Positions 54,790 to 63,800 of a stretch of 64,000 nucleotides of DNA are shown piece by piece. The notes under the pieces are model-generated. The model was not told the DNA's origin. It did not search any database and worked only from the letters and a program-made list of their open reading frames with translations. The position numbers and the translations under genes are program-made. The stretch is taken from NCBI GenBank assembly GCA_017428725.1, contig JAFRQH010000009.1, forward strand, positions 1-64,000, written 5' to 3'. The DNA comes from Bacteroidales bacterium (GTDB taxonomy: Bacteria > Bacteroidota > Bacteroidia > Bacteroidales > UBA932). Numbering within the stretch: the first letter of the stretch is position 1; each line of letters begins with the position of its first letter.

Positions 54790-55524
54790 ATGCGAATTCC
54801 TGACATCACCATCGCCGTAGACGGCTATTCCTCCACCGGCAAGAGCACTTTGGCGCGCCTGATCGCGCAGCACTTCGACTTCCTGTACCTCGACTCCGGC
54901 GCGATGTACCGCGGGGTGACCCTCTTCGCGCAGGAGCAGGGCCTGATCGCCCCGGACAACACCGTCGCCCCGGCGCTCGAGGCCGCCCTGGAGGGCTTGG
55001 ACCTGCATTTCGCGCCCGGGACCATCCTCCATATGGGGGAGCGCAACATCGAGAAACAGATCCGCACGATGGAGGTCTCCTCGCAGGTCAGTCCGATCGC
55101 GGCCGTGCCTTATGTCCGCACCTGGGTGGACCGCCGGCTCCACGATTTCTCTGCCGCCGGCCGCGTGGTGATGGACGGCCGGGACATCGGCACCACCGTC
55201 TTTCCGAACGCCGAGATCAAGATCTTCATGACCGCCCGGCCGGAGGTGCGCGCCCAGCGCCGCTTCGACGAGCTGGCCGCCAAGGGGGAGAACCCCGTTT
55301 TCGAGGAGGTGATGAAGAACCTTCAGGAGCGCGACTACATCGACTCCCACCGGGAGACTTCCCCGCTGCGCCGGGCCGCGGACGCCTTCGTGCTGGACAA
55401 TTCCGAGATGGGCTTCACCGACGAGATTGCCTGGGCCGAGGGCCTGATCCGCGGCAAATTCGGGCTGTTGGATGCGCCGGACGGGATTCCCGGTCGGGCC
55501 GGGAATGACGGGGGACAAGCCTGA
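54790..55524 (+). CDS. cmk: Cytidylate kinase
   Basis: A 244-residue kinase that phosphorylates CMP and dCMP. P-loop DGYSSTGKST, then LDSGAMYRGVTL, the nucleotide-binding MDGRDIGTTVFP and the arginine-rich FMTARPEVRAQRR lid. The core ends near residue 225 (GLIRGKFGLL). The last 17 residues (228-244) are coded by a palindromic element (ATTCCCGG / CCGGGAAT, 55486-55506) that looks like a dispersed repeat joined to the gene, so the native C-terminus has probably been extended. ispH follows after 9 bases. Confidence 0.93.
   Translation: MRIPDITIAVDGYSSTGKSTLARLIAQHFDFLYLDSGAMYRGVTLFAQEQGLIAPDNTVAPALEAALEGLDLHFAPGTILHMGERNIEKQIRTMEVSSQVSPIAAVPYVRTWVDRRLHDFSAAGRVVMDGRDIGTTVFPNAEIKIFMTARPEVRAQRRFDELAAKGENPVFEEVMKNLQERDYIDSHRETSPLRRAADAFVLDNSEMGFTDEIAWAEGLIRGKFGLLDAPDGIPGRAGNDGGQA
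55486..55506. repeat. REP-like palindrome at the end of cmk
   Basis: ATTCCCGG (55486-55493), TCGGG, CCGGGAAT (55499-55506). Translation gives DGIPGRAGNDG, a product typical of dispersed palindromic repeats. Confidence 0.6.
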
Positions 55525-55533
55525 CCCGGCGCC

Positions 55534-56412
55534 ATGCAGGTCGAGATCGATCCCCATTCCGGATTCTGTGGCGGCGTGATCCGCGCCATCGGCACGGCCG
55601 AGGAGTTCCTCGGCGCCGGTGGCCGCCTGTATTCGCTCGGCGCCATCGTCCACAATGAGCAGGAACTCGCCCGGCTGGAGGGTCGCGGGCTCGTGGCCCT
55701 GGGCAAGGACCAGCTCGGCGCCGCGGCGGGACAGACCCTGCTGATCCGCGCCCACGGCGAGCCTCCGCAGGTCTATGTCCGCCTGGAGGAGCTGGGCATC
55801 AAGGTCATCGACTGTACCTGCCCCGTGGTGCTGGGCCTGCAGCGGCAGATCCGGGAGGCGTACGCCCGCGTGGCGCCCGCCGGCGGGCAGGTCGTGCTCT
55901 TCGGCAAGATCGGCCACCCCGAGGTCCTGGGCCTGGTGGGCCAGGTGCCCGAGGGGGGCGTGGTCGTGGTGGAGACCCCGGAGCAGCTCCGGGAGCACCT
56001 CTCCGACGGCAGCATCCGCCCGGACCGCGCCATCGAGCTCTTCTCCCAGACCACGATGAGCCCGGAGGGCTACGCCGCCGTGCGCGAACGCCTGCAGGCG
56101 GCGATGCAGGGCGCGGTCCTCACGGTCCACGACACCATCTGCCGCCAGGTGGCCTCGCGCCACCACGAGCTGGCGGAGTTCGCCCGCAGCCACGACGCCG
56201 TGGTGTTCGTGGCGGGGCGCGACAGCTCCAACGGCAAGGTCCTCTTCGAGCTGTGCCGCCGCGCCAACCCGCGCACCTGGCTCATCGGCTCCGCCGACGC
56301 TCTGGATCCCGGCTGGCTGCGCCCCGGAGACCGCGTGGGCGTGTGCGGGGCCACATCCACCCCCAAATGGCTGCTCGAGGAAGTCGCCGCCGCCATCAAA
56401 AATTTGCAATAG
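55534..56412 (+). CDS. ispH: 4-hydroxy-3-methylbut-2-enyl diphosphate reductase
   Basis: A 292-residue iron-sulfur enzyme of the MEP isoprenoid pathway. The three cluster cysteines occur in HSGFCGGV, DCTCPVV and DTICRQV. The substrate-binding IVHNEQE, AHGEPP, TTMSPEGY, DSSNGK and the late GATSTPKWLL segments are present. FCGGV replaces the more usual FCFGV/FCAGV. Length is normal for this family. It follows cmk with a 9-base gap and precedes the efp gene, which has its own promoter. Confidence 0.94.
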   Translation: MQVEIDPHSGFCGGVIRAIGTAEEFLGAGGRLYSLGAIVHNEQELARLEGRGLVALGKDQLGAAAGQTLLIRAHGEPPQVYVRLEELGIKVIDCTCPVVLGLQRQIREAYARVAPAGGQVVLFGKIGHPEVLGLVGQVPEGGVVVVETPEQLREHLSDGSIRPDRAIELFSQTTMSPEGYAAVRERLQAAMQGAVLTVHDTICRQVASRHHELAEFARSHDAVVFVAGRDSSNGKVLFELCRRANPRTWLIGSADALDPGWLRPGDRVGVCGATSTPKWLLEEVAAAIKNLQ

Positions 56413-56434
56413 TTGAGGCAATTCCTTAAATTTG
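56403..56434 (+). promoter_or_regulatory. Promoter for efp
   Basis: TTTG (56403-56406), 20 bases, TAAATTTG (56427-56434); ATG at 56474. Good match to the Bacteroidota primary promoter. Confidence 0.6.
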
Positions 56435-56473
56435 CCCGGATTAAGCGAATACAAACAAATAAATAAATCATTT

Positions 56474-57037
56474 ATGGCAACAACAGCTGATTTCAAGAAC
56501 GGCCTTTTCCTCAAGTACAATGGCAAACCGTGCCAGATCGTCTGGTTCCAGCACGTCAAGCCGGGCAAGGGCCCCGCTTTCGTGAAGACCAAGCTCCGCA
56601 ACCTGGAGAACGGCAACATCCTTGAGAACACCTTCACCGCCGGCATGAAGATCGAGACCATCGAGGTCGAGCGCCGCCCGTACCAGTTCCTCTATGCCGA
56701 GGAGGACGGTTTCAACTTCATGCACGAGGAGACCTACGAGCAGATCCTGCTCCCGAAGGACGTCGTCGAGAACGCCGACCTGATGAAGGAAGGCCAGCAT
56801 GTCGAGATGATGTTCGTGGTGGGCGAGGAGCGCTGCCTCACCTGCGAGCTCCCGACCTACGTCACCCTCGAGGTCACGTACTCCGAGCCCGCCGTCAAGG
56901 GCAACACCGCCTCCACCTCCGCCCTTAAGGAGGTCACGCTTGAGACGGGCGCCAAGGTGATGGTCCCGCTGTTCATCGAGACCGGCGAGAAGATCAACGT
57001 CAACACCGCGGACCGCTCCTACGGCGGCCGCGCATAA
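56474..57037 (+). CDS. efp: Elongation factor P
   Basis: A 187-residue three-domain protein that rescues ribosomes stalled at polyproline. The domain I loop HVKPGKGPAFVKTKLRN carries the tip lysine, and the C-terminal end (VPLFIETGEKINVNTADRSYGGRA) shows the EF-P signature. ATG 56474 (MATTADFKNG) is preferred; an upstream in-frame start adds a non-homologous stretch that overlaps the promoter leader. The gene has its own promoter and terminator. Confidence 0.97.
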   Translation: MATTADFKNGLFLKYNGKPCQIVWFQHVKPGKGPAFVKTKLRNLENGNILENTFTAGMKIETIEVERRPYQFLYAEEDGFNFMHEETYEQILLPKDVVENADLMKEGQHVEMMFVVGEERCLTCELPTYVTLEVTYSEPAVKGNTASTSALKEVTLETGAKVMVPLFIETGEKINVNTADRSYGGRA

Positions 57038-57053
57038 GCATTTGTGTATAAAT

Positions 57054-57085
57054 GAAGAAGCCGGCCTCGCGGGGCCGGCTTCTTC
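57054..57085. terminator. Bidirectional terminator between efp and the DUF4783 gene
   Basis: Stem GAAGAAGCCGGCC (57054-57066), loop TCGCGG, GGCCGGCTTCTTC (57073-57085), between convergent genes. A short T-rich stretch follows on the plus strand. Confidence 0.8.
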
Positions 57086-57090
57086 GTCGT

Positions 57091-57492
57091 TTATTGCGAC
57101 TCGATCTTGAGCTGCTGTATCTTGAAGAACTTGCCCTTGTGGCTCACGAAGATGGTGACGGAGTAGCTCTCCCCGCCGGCCTTGAGCGTCCCCAGGGCGT
57201 ATTTCATGTTGTCCTTACCGGCGGTGTGGGAGATGTCGAAGGAGCGCGGGGAATTGCTCTCGAAGAAGGTGCGGAGGATCTGCCGGGCCTGGGCCTTGCT
57301 GGCGCTGCTGGCCTGGGACACGACGGCGATCTCGAGGTTGTCGTCGAACCAGGCGGAGAGCTTGTCGGCGTCTCCCTGGGCCATGTATTTGCCGATGGGG
57401 ATGAACACGTCGAACTCCGCGGTCTGCGCCGAGAGGCGCCCGCAGAGCAGCATCGGCAGAAGGACTGCCAGTATTTTGAGCACGTGTTGCAC
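57091..57492 (-). CDS. DUF4783 family secreted protein
   Basis: A protein of about 133 residues resembling the Bacteroidota DUF4783 family (NTF2-like fold): FIPIGKYMAQGDADKLSAWFDDNLEIAV, QARQILRTFFESN and the end GKFFKIQQLKIES. A signal peptide runs to LSAQ. There is no ATG: GTG codons at 57522, 57492 and 57483 are possible starts. 57492 is chosen because it gives a signal peptide of normal length. Function unknown. Confidence 0.7.
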   Translation of the reverse strand: MQHVLKILAVLLPMLLCGRLSAQTAEFDVFIPIGKYMAQGDADKLSAWFDDNLEIAVVSQASSASKAQARQILRTFFESNSPRSFDISHTAGKDNMKYALGTLKAGGESYSVTIFVSHKGKFFKIQQLKIESQ

Positions 57493-57504
57493 GGTCCGAA
57501 AAGA

Positions 57505-57535
57505 TTGCAAATTCCGAGCCACGTTACTATCTTTG
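57505..57535 (+). promoter_or_regulatory. Promoter for the PL26-like gene
   Basis: TTG (57505-57507), 20 bases, TATCTTTG (57528-57535); ATG at 57564. Good match to the Bacteroidota promoter. Confidence 0.6.
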
Positions 57536-57563
57536 TAGAGAAACCGATTATTTAAGTACGATT

Positions 57564-60365
57564 ATGAAGAAGATAGCAGCAGTCATTGTCCTGCTCCTCG
57601 GCGCGGCGTCTCTCTGCCGTGCAGAACAAATCGACCTCCGTCCTCTGGACGGCCGCGAATCCACTGTGCGCCAAGGCACTTCCTGGGGTGTCCCTTTCGC
57701 CAAAGGTGCGGTCCAGCCCGGCTCGGCCTTCGCCGTGACGGACGCCGCAGGGCGTGAGGTCCCGTCCGCCAGCTGGCCGCTGGCATACTGGCCGGACGGC
57801 TCGCTGAAGTGGGTCGGACTCGCCACCGTGGCGGAGCGCGGTGCGCTGAGCGTGCGCGTCACGCCTGCGCCGAAGCTGCGTGGGCGCCGCACCGCCGTCG
57901 TGGAGCCGCTGGCCCGCACGCTGGTGCAGCAGACCGCGGACGGCCTGCGGATCGACACCGGCGCGATGAGCTGCCTGGTGCCTTCCGACGGCTCCAGCTT
58001 CCTGCGCGAACTCGCCCTGGGCGGCAAGCTGATCGCCTCGGACGCCGAACTGGTGGCGGTCTGGGAGCGCCGCAGCGGCACGGACCGGCGCCGCACCGTC
58101 ACGCAGGAGGAGTGCCTGAGCCATATTGAGAAAGTCACCCTGGTGCAGGACACGCCGATGCGTGCCGTCGTCAAGGTGGAGGGCAGGCACCGCGCCGCGA
58201 GCGGCCGGGAATGGCTGCCTTTCGCTGTCTATTGTATCTTCTATGCGGATATGCCCACGGTCCAGCTCACGCACTCGTTCGTCTTCGACAGCGACGGCCG
58301 CGAGGACTTCATCCAGGGACTCGGCGTGCGCCTGCGCGTGCCCTTCCGCGAGGAGGTCCACAACCGCCACGTCCGACTGGCCGGCGACGGACAGGACGGC
58401 GCGGGCTTCTGGTGCGAGCCGGTCCGGCTGGCGCCGGGATACCGCCCCAGCGCCGGGCGCATCTTCGTGGAGAACTACCAGGACTACCTGCGCGGGGCCC
58501 GGCTCCCTAACGAAGCCGACCTGTCCGAGACGGAGCGCGCCGCCCTGCAGACCTGTCCGGTCTGGGGCGACATGCGCCTGGTACAGAACAGCTCCAACGG
58601 CTTCTCCATCGACAAGCGCACCACGCCCGAGAGCTCCTGGGTCCACTACGTGGAGGGCGGCCGCTCGCTGGGCGGCGCCCTGCTGGGTGACTGTACAGGC
58701 AGTATCTTCCTGGGAGTCAAGGATTTCTGGCAGAGCTACCCGGCCGCGCTCTATGTGGACCGCGCCGGCGAGGACGCTGGCTTCCTGACGGCCTGGCTCT
58801 GGGCCCCGGACGGCCCGGCGATGGATATGCGCCACTACGACACCATCCCGCACGACCTGAAGATCAACTACGAGGACTATAAGGAAGGCTGGGAGTCTCC
58901 CCTCGGGGTGGGGCACCGCTCCACGCTGGAGATCCGCCTCTTCGACGGCATCCCCGCCAACGACGAGCTGCTGGCCGTGGCCAAGGCCGTCCAGAAGCCG
59001 CTGCAGTACAGCTGCACGCCGGAGTATCTCTACTCCGTCCACGCCTTCGGCGACTACTGGGCCCTGCCGCGTCCGGAGAACGCCGTCTATGCCGGCATCG
59101 AGCGCCAGCTCAACGAGAACCTGGAGTTCTACCGCCGCCAGATCGACGAGCGCTCCTGGTACGGCTTCTGGAACTACGGCGACGTGATGCACAACTACGA
59201 CTTCACCCGCCACGACTGGCGCTACGACATCGGCGGCTGGGCCTGGAACAACGTGGAGCTCGCACCGAACGTGCTGCTGTGGACCTGCTTCCTGCGTACG
59301 GGCCGCGAGGACATCTGGACGATGGCCGAGGCGATGGAAAAGCACGCCAGCGAGGTGGACGTCCACCATCTGGGGCAGTTCGCCCCGCTGGGCTCGCGCC
59401 ACAACGTCGTCCACTGGGGCGACGGCGCCAAGCAGCCGCGCATCAGCTACGCCGGGATGAAGCGCTACCTGTACTACCTGACCGGCGGCGACCCGCTGAC
59501 GGGTGACCGGATGACCGAGCAGCTGGGGGCCGAGAAGGCCTACGACTATGCCCGACGGATCAGCACCTGGGGTGCCGTGGGCGGGACCTACATCAAGTCC
59601 TCGCTCAACGACTGGGGGTACTACGCCGGCAACTGGATGATCGAGTGGGAGCGCACCGGCAACACCTATTACCGGGACCGCCTGCTCAACTCCATCAAGG
59701 ACCTGACGGCCCTGAGCCGCATCAGCGGCGCCCTGGCCTTCGACTACTTCGATCCGGAGACCGGCCGCTTCATGGTCTGGCTCAATGAGAAACCGGCCGC
59801 GCCCGGCCCGGGCGGCCGCCCGGCGCCGCAGGCCGAGGTCAACGCCCCCGCCTCCGAGTTCGTGCCGGCCTCCACGCTCAGCGACAGGAAGCTCCGCAGC
59901 ATCGTGGGCTGGCGCCTGTCGAACGTGCGCTCCGATACCTTCAGCACCATCTTCGGCGTGCCGGAGATGCTGGCCGACCTGCGCGCCACGGTGGACGCGC
60001 CGGAGTTCTGGAAGTGCGTCGACAACTCCTTCCGCGCCATCACCGGTGTGGCGGGCGGCAGCATGACCGGGCCCCGGATGGCGGCGTGGATAGCCGATGT
60101 GGAGGGCAACGCCGAGATGGGCGCCAAGGCCTGGAAGAACCTGCTGGACAACGGTTTCACCGCCACCGAGAGCGACGGAACGCCCGTGCGGCCGCACCCG
60201 CTGGACGGGATGGTGGCTACGCCCGACATCGTCAAGCCCTACGGCGAGCCGCATTTCCTCGGCCAGAGCGCCGGCTGGCAGCTCCACACCCCGAGTACCG
60301 TCCAGTGGCTGCTCAACGCCATCGAGGTGATGGAATGGGCCCGCAACTACGTGCCTGCTGAATAG
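57564..60365 (+). CDS. PcRGLX/YetA-like (PL26-type) polysaccharide lyase family protein
   Basis: A 933-residue secreted protein with signal peptide MKKIAAVIVLLLGAASLCRA. The N-terminal beta domain has RQGTSWGVPFAKGAVQPGSAF and WPLAYWPDGSLKWVGLA, the hallmarks of the PcRGLX N-terminal domain; a helical (alpha/alpha) catalytic-type barrel follows (residues ~450-780) with NYGDVMHNYDF, HDWRYDIGGWAWNN and HVVHWGDGAKQPR-like Tyr/His-rich stretches. PL26 enzymes cut rhamnogalacturonan, so a pectin-related substrate is plausible but not shown. It has no PUL context. rlmH follows after 6 bases. Confidence 0.75.
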   Translation: MKKIAAVIVLLLGAASLCRAEQIDLRPLDGRESTVRQGTSWGVPFAKGAVQPGSAFAVTDAAGREVPSASWPLAYWPDGSLKWVGLATVAERGALSVRVTPAPKLRGRRTAVVEPLARTLVQQTADGLRIDTGAMSCLVPSDGSSFLRELALGGKLIASDAELVAVWERRSGTDRRRTVTQEECLSHIEKVTLVQDTPMRAVVKVEGRHRAASGREWLPFAVYCIFYADMPTVQLTHSFVFDSDGREDFIQGLGVRLRVPFREEVHNRHVRLAGDGQDGAGFWCEPVRLAPGYRPSAGRIFVENYQDYLRGARLPNEADLSETERAALQTCPVWGDMRLVQNSSNGFSIDKRTTPESSWVHYVEGGRSLGGALLGDCTGSIFLGVKDFWQSYPAALYVDRAGEDAGFLTAWLWAPDGPAMDMRHYDTIPHDLKINYEDYKEGWESPLGVGHRSTLEIRLFDGIPANDELLAVAKAVQKPLQYSCTPEYLYSVHAFGDYWALPRPENAVYAGIERQLNENLEFYRRQIDERSWYGFWNYGDVMHNYDFTRHDWRYDIGGWAWNNVELAPNVLLWTCFLRTGREDIWTMAEAMEKHASEVDVHHLGQFAPLGSRHNVVHWGDGAKQPRISYAGMKRYLYYLTGGDPLTGDRMTEQLGAEKAYDYARRISTWGAVGGTYIKSSLNDWGYYAGNWMIEWERTGNTYYRDRLLNSIKDLTALSRISGALAFDYFDPETGRFMVWLNEKPAAPGPGGRPAPQAEVNAPASEFVPASTLSDRKLRSIVGWRLSNVRSDTFSTIFGVPEMLADLRATVDAPEFWKCVDNSFRAITGVAGGSMTGPRMAAWIADVEGNAEMGAKAWKNLLDNGFTATESDGTPVRPHPLDGMVATPDIVKPYGEPHFLGQSAGWQLHTPSTVQWLLNAIEVMEWARNYVPAE

Positions 60366-60371
60366 CCTGCG

Positions 60372-60845
60372 ATGCGCCTGACCCTGCTCACTGTCGGCAA
60401 GACGGACATCCCCTGGGTGCGGGACGGACTGGAGATGTACCTCTCCAGGATCCGGCACTATGTTCCCTTCGAGCTCCGGGAGATCCCGGAGCTCAAGGGC
60501 GTGTCCTCGCTCGGCCGCGAGCAGATTAAGGAACGGGAAGGGGAGCTGATCCTCAAGCAGATACGCCCAGCGGACGAGGTGGTCCTGCTGGACGAACACG
60601 GCCGGACATACCGCTCGCTGGCCTTCGCCGAATGGCTGGGCCGGCGGATGGCGGGCTCGGGCCGCGACCTTGTCTTCGTCATCGGCGGCGCCTATGGCTT
60701 CTCCGATGCGGTTTACGCGCGTGCGGACGGGAAGCTGTCCCTTTCGGAGATGACTTTCTCGCACCAGCTTGTGAGAACGATTTTTGCAGAGCAACTCTAC
60801 CGGGCCTTCACCATCCTGCGCGGTGAGCCCTACCATCACGAATGA
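60372..60845 (+). CDS. rlmH: 23S rRNA pseudouridine-1915 N3-methyltransferase
   Basis: A 157-residue SPOUT methyltransferase that modifies helix 69 of 23S rRNA. The SAM-binding knot reads VFVIGGAYGFSDAVYARADGKLSLSEMTFSHQL and is followed by the conserved end FAEQLYRAFTILRGEPYHHE. Length matches RlmH. The stop overlaps the start of the histidine kinase gene by ATGA, coupling ribosome modification and kinase expression at translation level. Confidence 0.97.
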   Translation: MRLTLLTVGKTDIPWVRDGLEMYLSRIRHYVPFELREIPELKGVSSLGREQIKEREGELILKQIRPADEVVLLDEHGRTYRSLAFAEWLGRRMAGSGRDLVFVIGGAYGFSDAVYARADGKLSLSEMTFSHQLVRTIFAEQLYRAFTILRGEPYHHE

Positions 60846-63800
60846 AAGCGGGTAAACAAATCAAGGAATGGATCGCTGCGGCGCTGCTCGTGGTGGGGGT
60901 GGCCGTGTTCATCTCCTCGCTGCAGGTCACGCAGTCGCCCGGAGACACGTCCGGCGCGGCGCGGCGCGTCGAGCGGACGCTCGGCCGGCGCCTCTCGATG
61001 CTGGACGACTACATCGCCATAGCGATTGCGCAGGCCCCCGCCCAGTGGATGGACCTGGGGGACCTGCCGCAGGATTTCGTGCTGTACCGCTACTGTTCCG
61101 ACACGCTCCAGTCCTGGGCCCACGAGTTCCCGATCGCCAACGACAACATCAGCCAGCGGGTCTACGTGCCCTTCCTGGCCGATTCGCGCCTCAGTGCCGT
61201 CTCGCCGCTGGCAATCGTCACAGACTCGCTCGGATTCTATAATTTCGGTTCGCACTGGTACCTTGCCAAGACCGTGACGGACGAGTCGGTGCGGGTGGTC
61301 GCCGCCCTGGAGGTGATGGACGAGATGCGCGGGCCCGGCCCGGCCCGGGGCCTGCGGCGGACCAACGAGCACCTGCGCCTGTCGCCCAAGTATACCATCC
61401 GGCCGCTCTCGTACAGCGGCGGGTCCGCCGTCACGCTGGAGGGCCGCCCGCAGTTCAAGATCCTGATGGAGTCGATGTCGCCCGGCGGACGGGACTCGAT
61501 GCCGCTGATCTGGCTGTCCCTGGCCCTGTGCCTGGCGGCGCTGCTGGTCTTCCTGTCCGCGGACCGCTCGCTCCGGCGTTTCGCGTGGGTGGCGACCGGT
61601 GTGCTCGTCCTGATGACGGGCCTGTATTTCTGGGGCAAGTTCTCCCAGGGCCGTTCAATGGTCTTCTCGCCGCGCCTGTATGCCGGTGGCGAGCTGCTCT
61701 ACTCGCTGGGCGCCGTGATCCTGATCAACCTGGCGATCCTGGTCCTGTCGGTGTGTGCGTATATGGTCCGCGCGGCCATTGCTGAGCGGATGGGCGAACG
61801 GGGCAGCCGCATCGCGGCCTGCACGGCCGTGCTCCTGTCCGTGGCAGGTATCGTGGCGTATTCCCGGGTGGCGTTGGGCAGCATCATCTTCAACTCCGGC
61901 ATCTCGATGGAGATCTACAAGCTGGCGCAGCTCTCACTCTTCACCGTCGTCGTCTACGTCTCGTTCATCACCCTGCTGCTCAGCATCCCGCTGCAGCTGC
62001 AGCTGCTCGCGCCGGTGTTCAACCGGGAGGGCCGACGGAGTTTCGACGCCCTGTCGCTGACCAACCGCGTGATCTTCTCCGTGCTGGTGGGCGTGTACCT
62101 GATCGTGGTGGCTGGCGTGCTCGGCTTCCGCAAGGAGGAGGGCCGGATGGGCCTGCTGGCCAACCGTCTGGCCTTCGACCGGGACATTTCGCTGGAGCTG
62201 CGCCTGCGCCGGACCGAGTCGCAGATCGCGGACGATATGATCCTGTCCACGCTGACCCATTTCCAGGGGACGGAGCAGTCCGTCCAAAGCCGCATTTCGG
62301 ACTACTACCTGGCCGGCAGCGACCGGGACTACATGGTCTCGACCCGGGTCTACAACCAGTTCAACAATACCCGCCAGGCTGCCGCGGAATTCAATGCCAT
62401 CGTGGAGGACGGCGTCCCCATCGCGGACAACTCGCGCTTCCTGTATGCCAAGCACGAGAACGGCCGCCCGTACTATGTCGGCGTCTTCTTCTACCTGTCC
62501 GAGGACGGGGAGGTGTCCCGCCTGCTGGTGCGGCTGGAGTCCCGTGAGATGCGCGGCACCCGGGGCTATGCCGGCATCTTCGGCATCACGCCGCCCGGCC
62601 AGGTCAACCTGCCGTCGGGCTATTCCTATGCCCGCTACGCCGGCCGGGACCTCAAGGCGTACCGGGGCAATTACCCCTATCCGACCCGGCTGGACGAGCG
62701 CCTCTTCCTGCTGGTATACAGCGTTCCGAGCGGCCACATCAACCAGGACGGCTACACGCATTTCATCAACACCGTCGGGGACGGGGAGGCCATCCTGATC
62801 ACGCGCGCCAGCACCAGTGCGCTGTCCTATGCGGTGTCCGGAATCCTCGTGGCGCTGCTGACCTTCCTGATGCTGCTGCTGGTCGTGCTGCGCCAGCCCA
62901 AGGCGCCGCTCTTCCAGCAGACATACTACAAGAACCGTATTTCCTGGGTCCTGCTCGCCTCGCTGATCCTGACCCTGCTCGCGATGGCGCTGGTCAGCGT
63001 GCTCTTCGTCTACTCGCGCAACGACAGCAACCGCCAGTCGGTGATGTCCGACAAGATCAGCTCGATCGTGACGATGATGGACGCCGGGCTGCAGGAGGTT
63101 GAGAGCGCCGGCGCGATGAACTGGGCGGCCGTCTACGGCCTGATCGAGCGGGTCGGCAACGAGACGGCCTCCGACATCTCCCTGTACAGCCCGTCCGGGC
63201 ACCTGATGATGACCAACACGCCCGTGGTCTTCGACCAGCTGAACGTCCCCCAGCGCATCGACGGGACGGCCTTCTACAATATCACGTACCGCAACCGCCG
63301 CCATTACATCCAGCAGGAGCGCTTCGGCCGGCAGAAATTCTACAGTATGTATGCCCCGCTCTTCGCCAGTGACGGCTCGATGATCGCCATCCTCTGCTCG
63401 CCGTACAACGAAGAGACCTACGACTTCGAGGAGGATGCGGTGATGCACTCGATGACCATCATCTCGCTCTTCCTGCTCTTCCTGCTGATGGCCCTCTTCA
63501 TGGTCTCACGCATCGTGGACCGGATGTTCAAGCCGCTCAGCGAGATGAGCCGCAAGATGGCCAGTGCGGACCTCGAGTCCCTGGAGTACCTCGACTACGA
63601 CCGTGACGACGAAGTCACCTCGATCGTGCAGGCCTACAACCGGATGGTCACGGAGCTGTCCGAGAGTTCGCGCAAGCTGGCCCAGGCCGAGCGTGACAAG
63701 GCCTGGAGCGGGATGGCCCGCCAGGTGGCCCACGAGATCAAGAACCCGCTCACGCCGATGAAACTCCAGCTCCAGCGGGTGATCCGCCTCAAGCAGAAGG

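Noticed and set aside
57552..60839. 1095-codon antisense open frame opposite the PL26-like and rlmH genes
   Set aside because: Same shadow effect; the sense frames have a signal peptide, a promoter and recognisable motifs.
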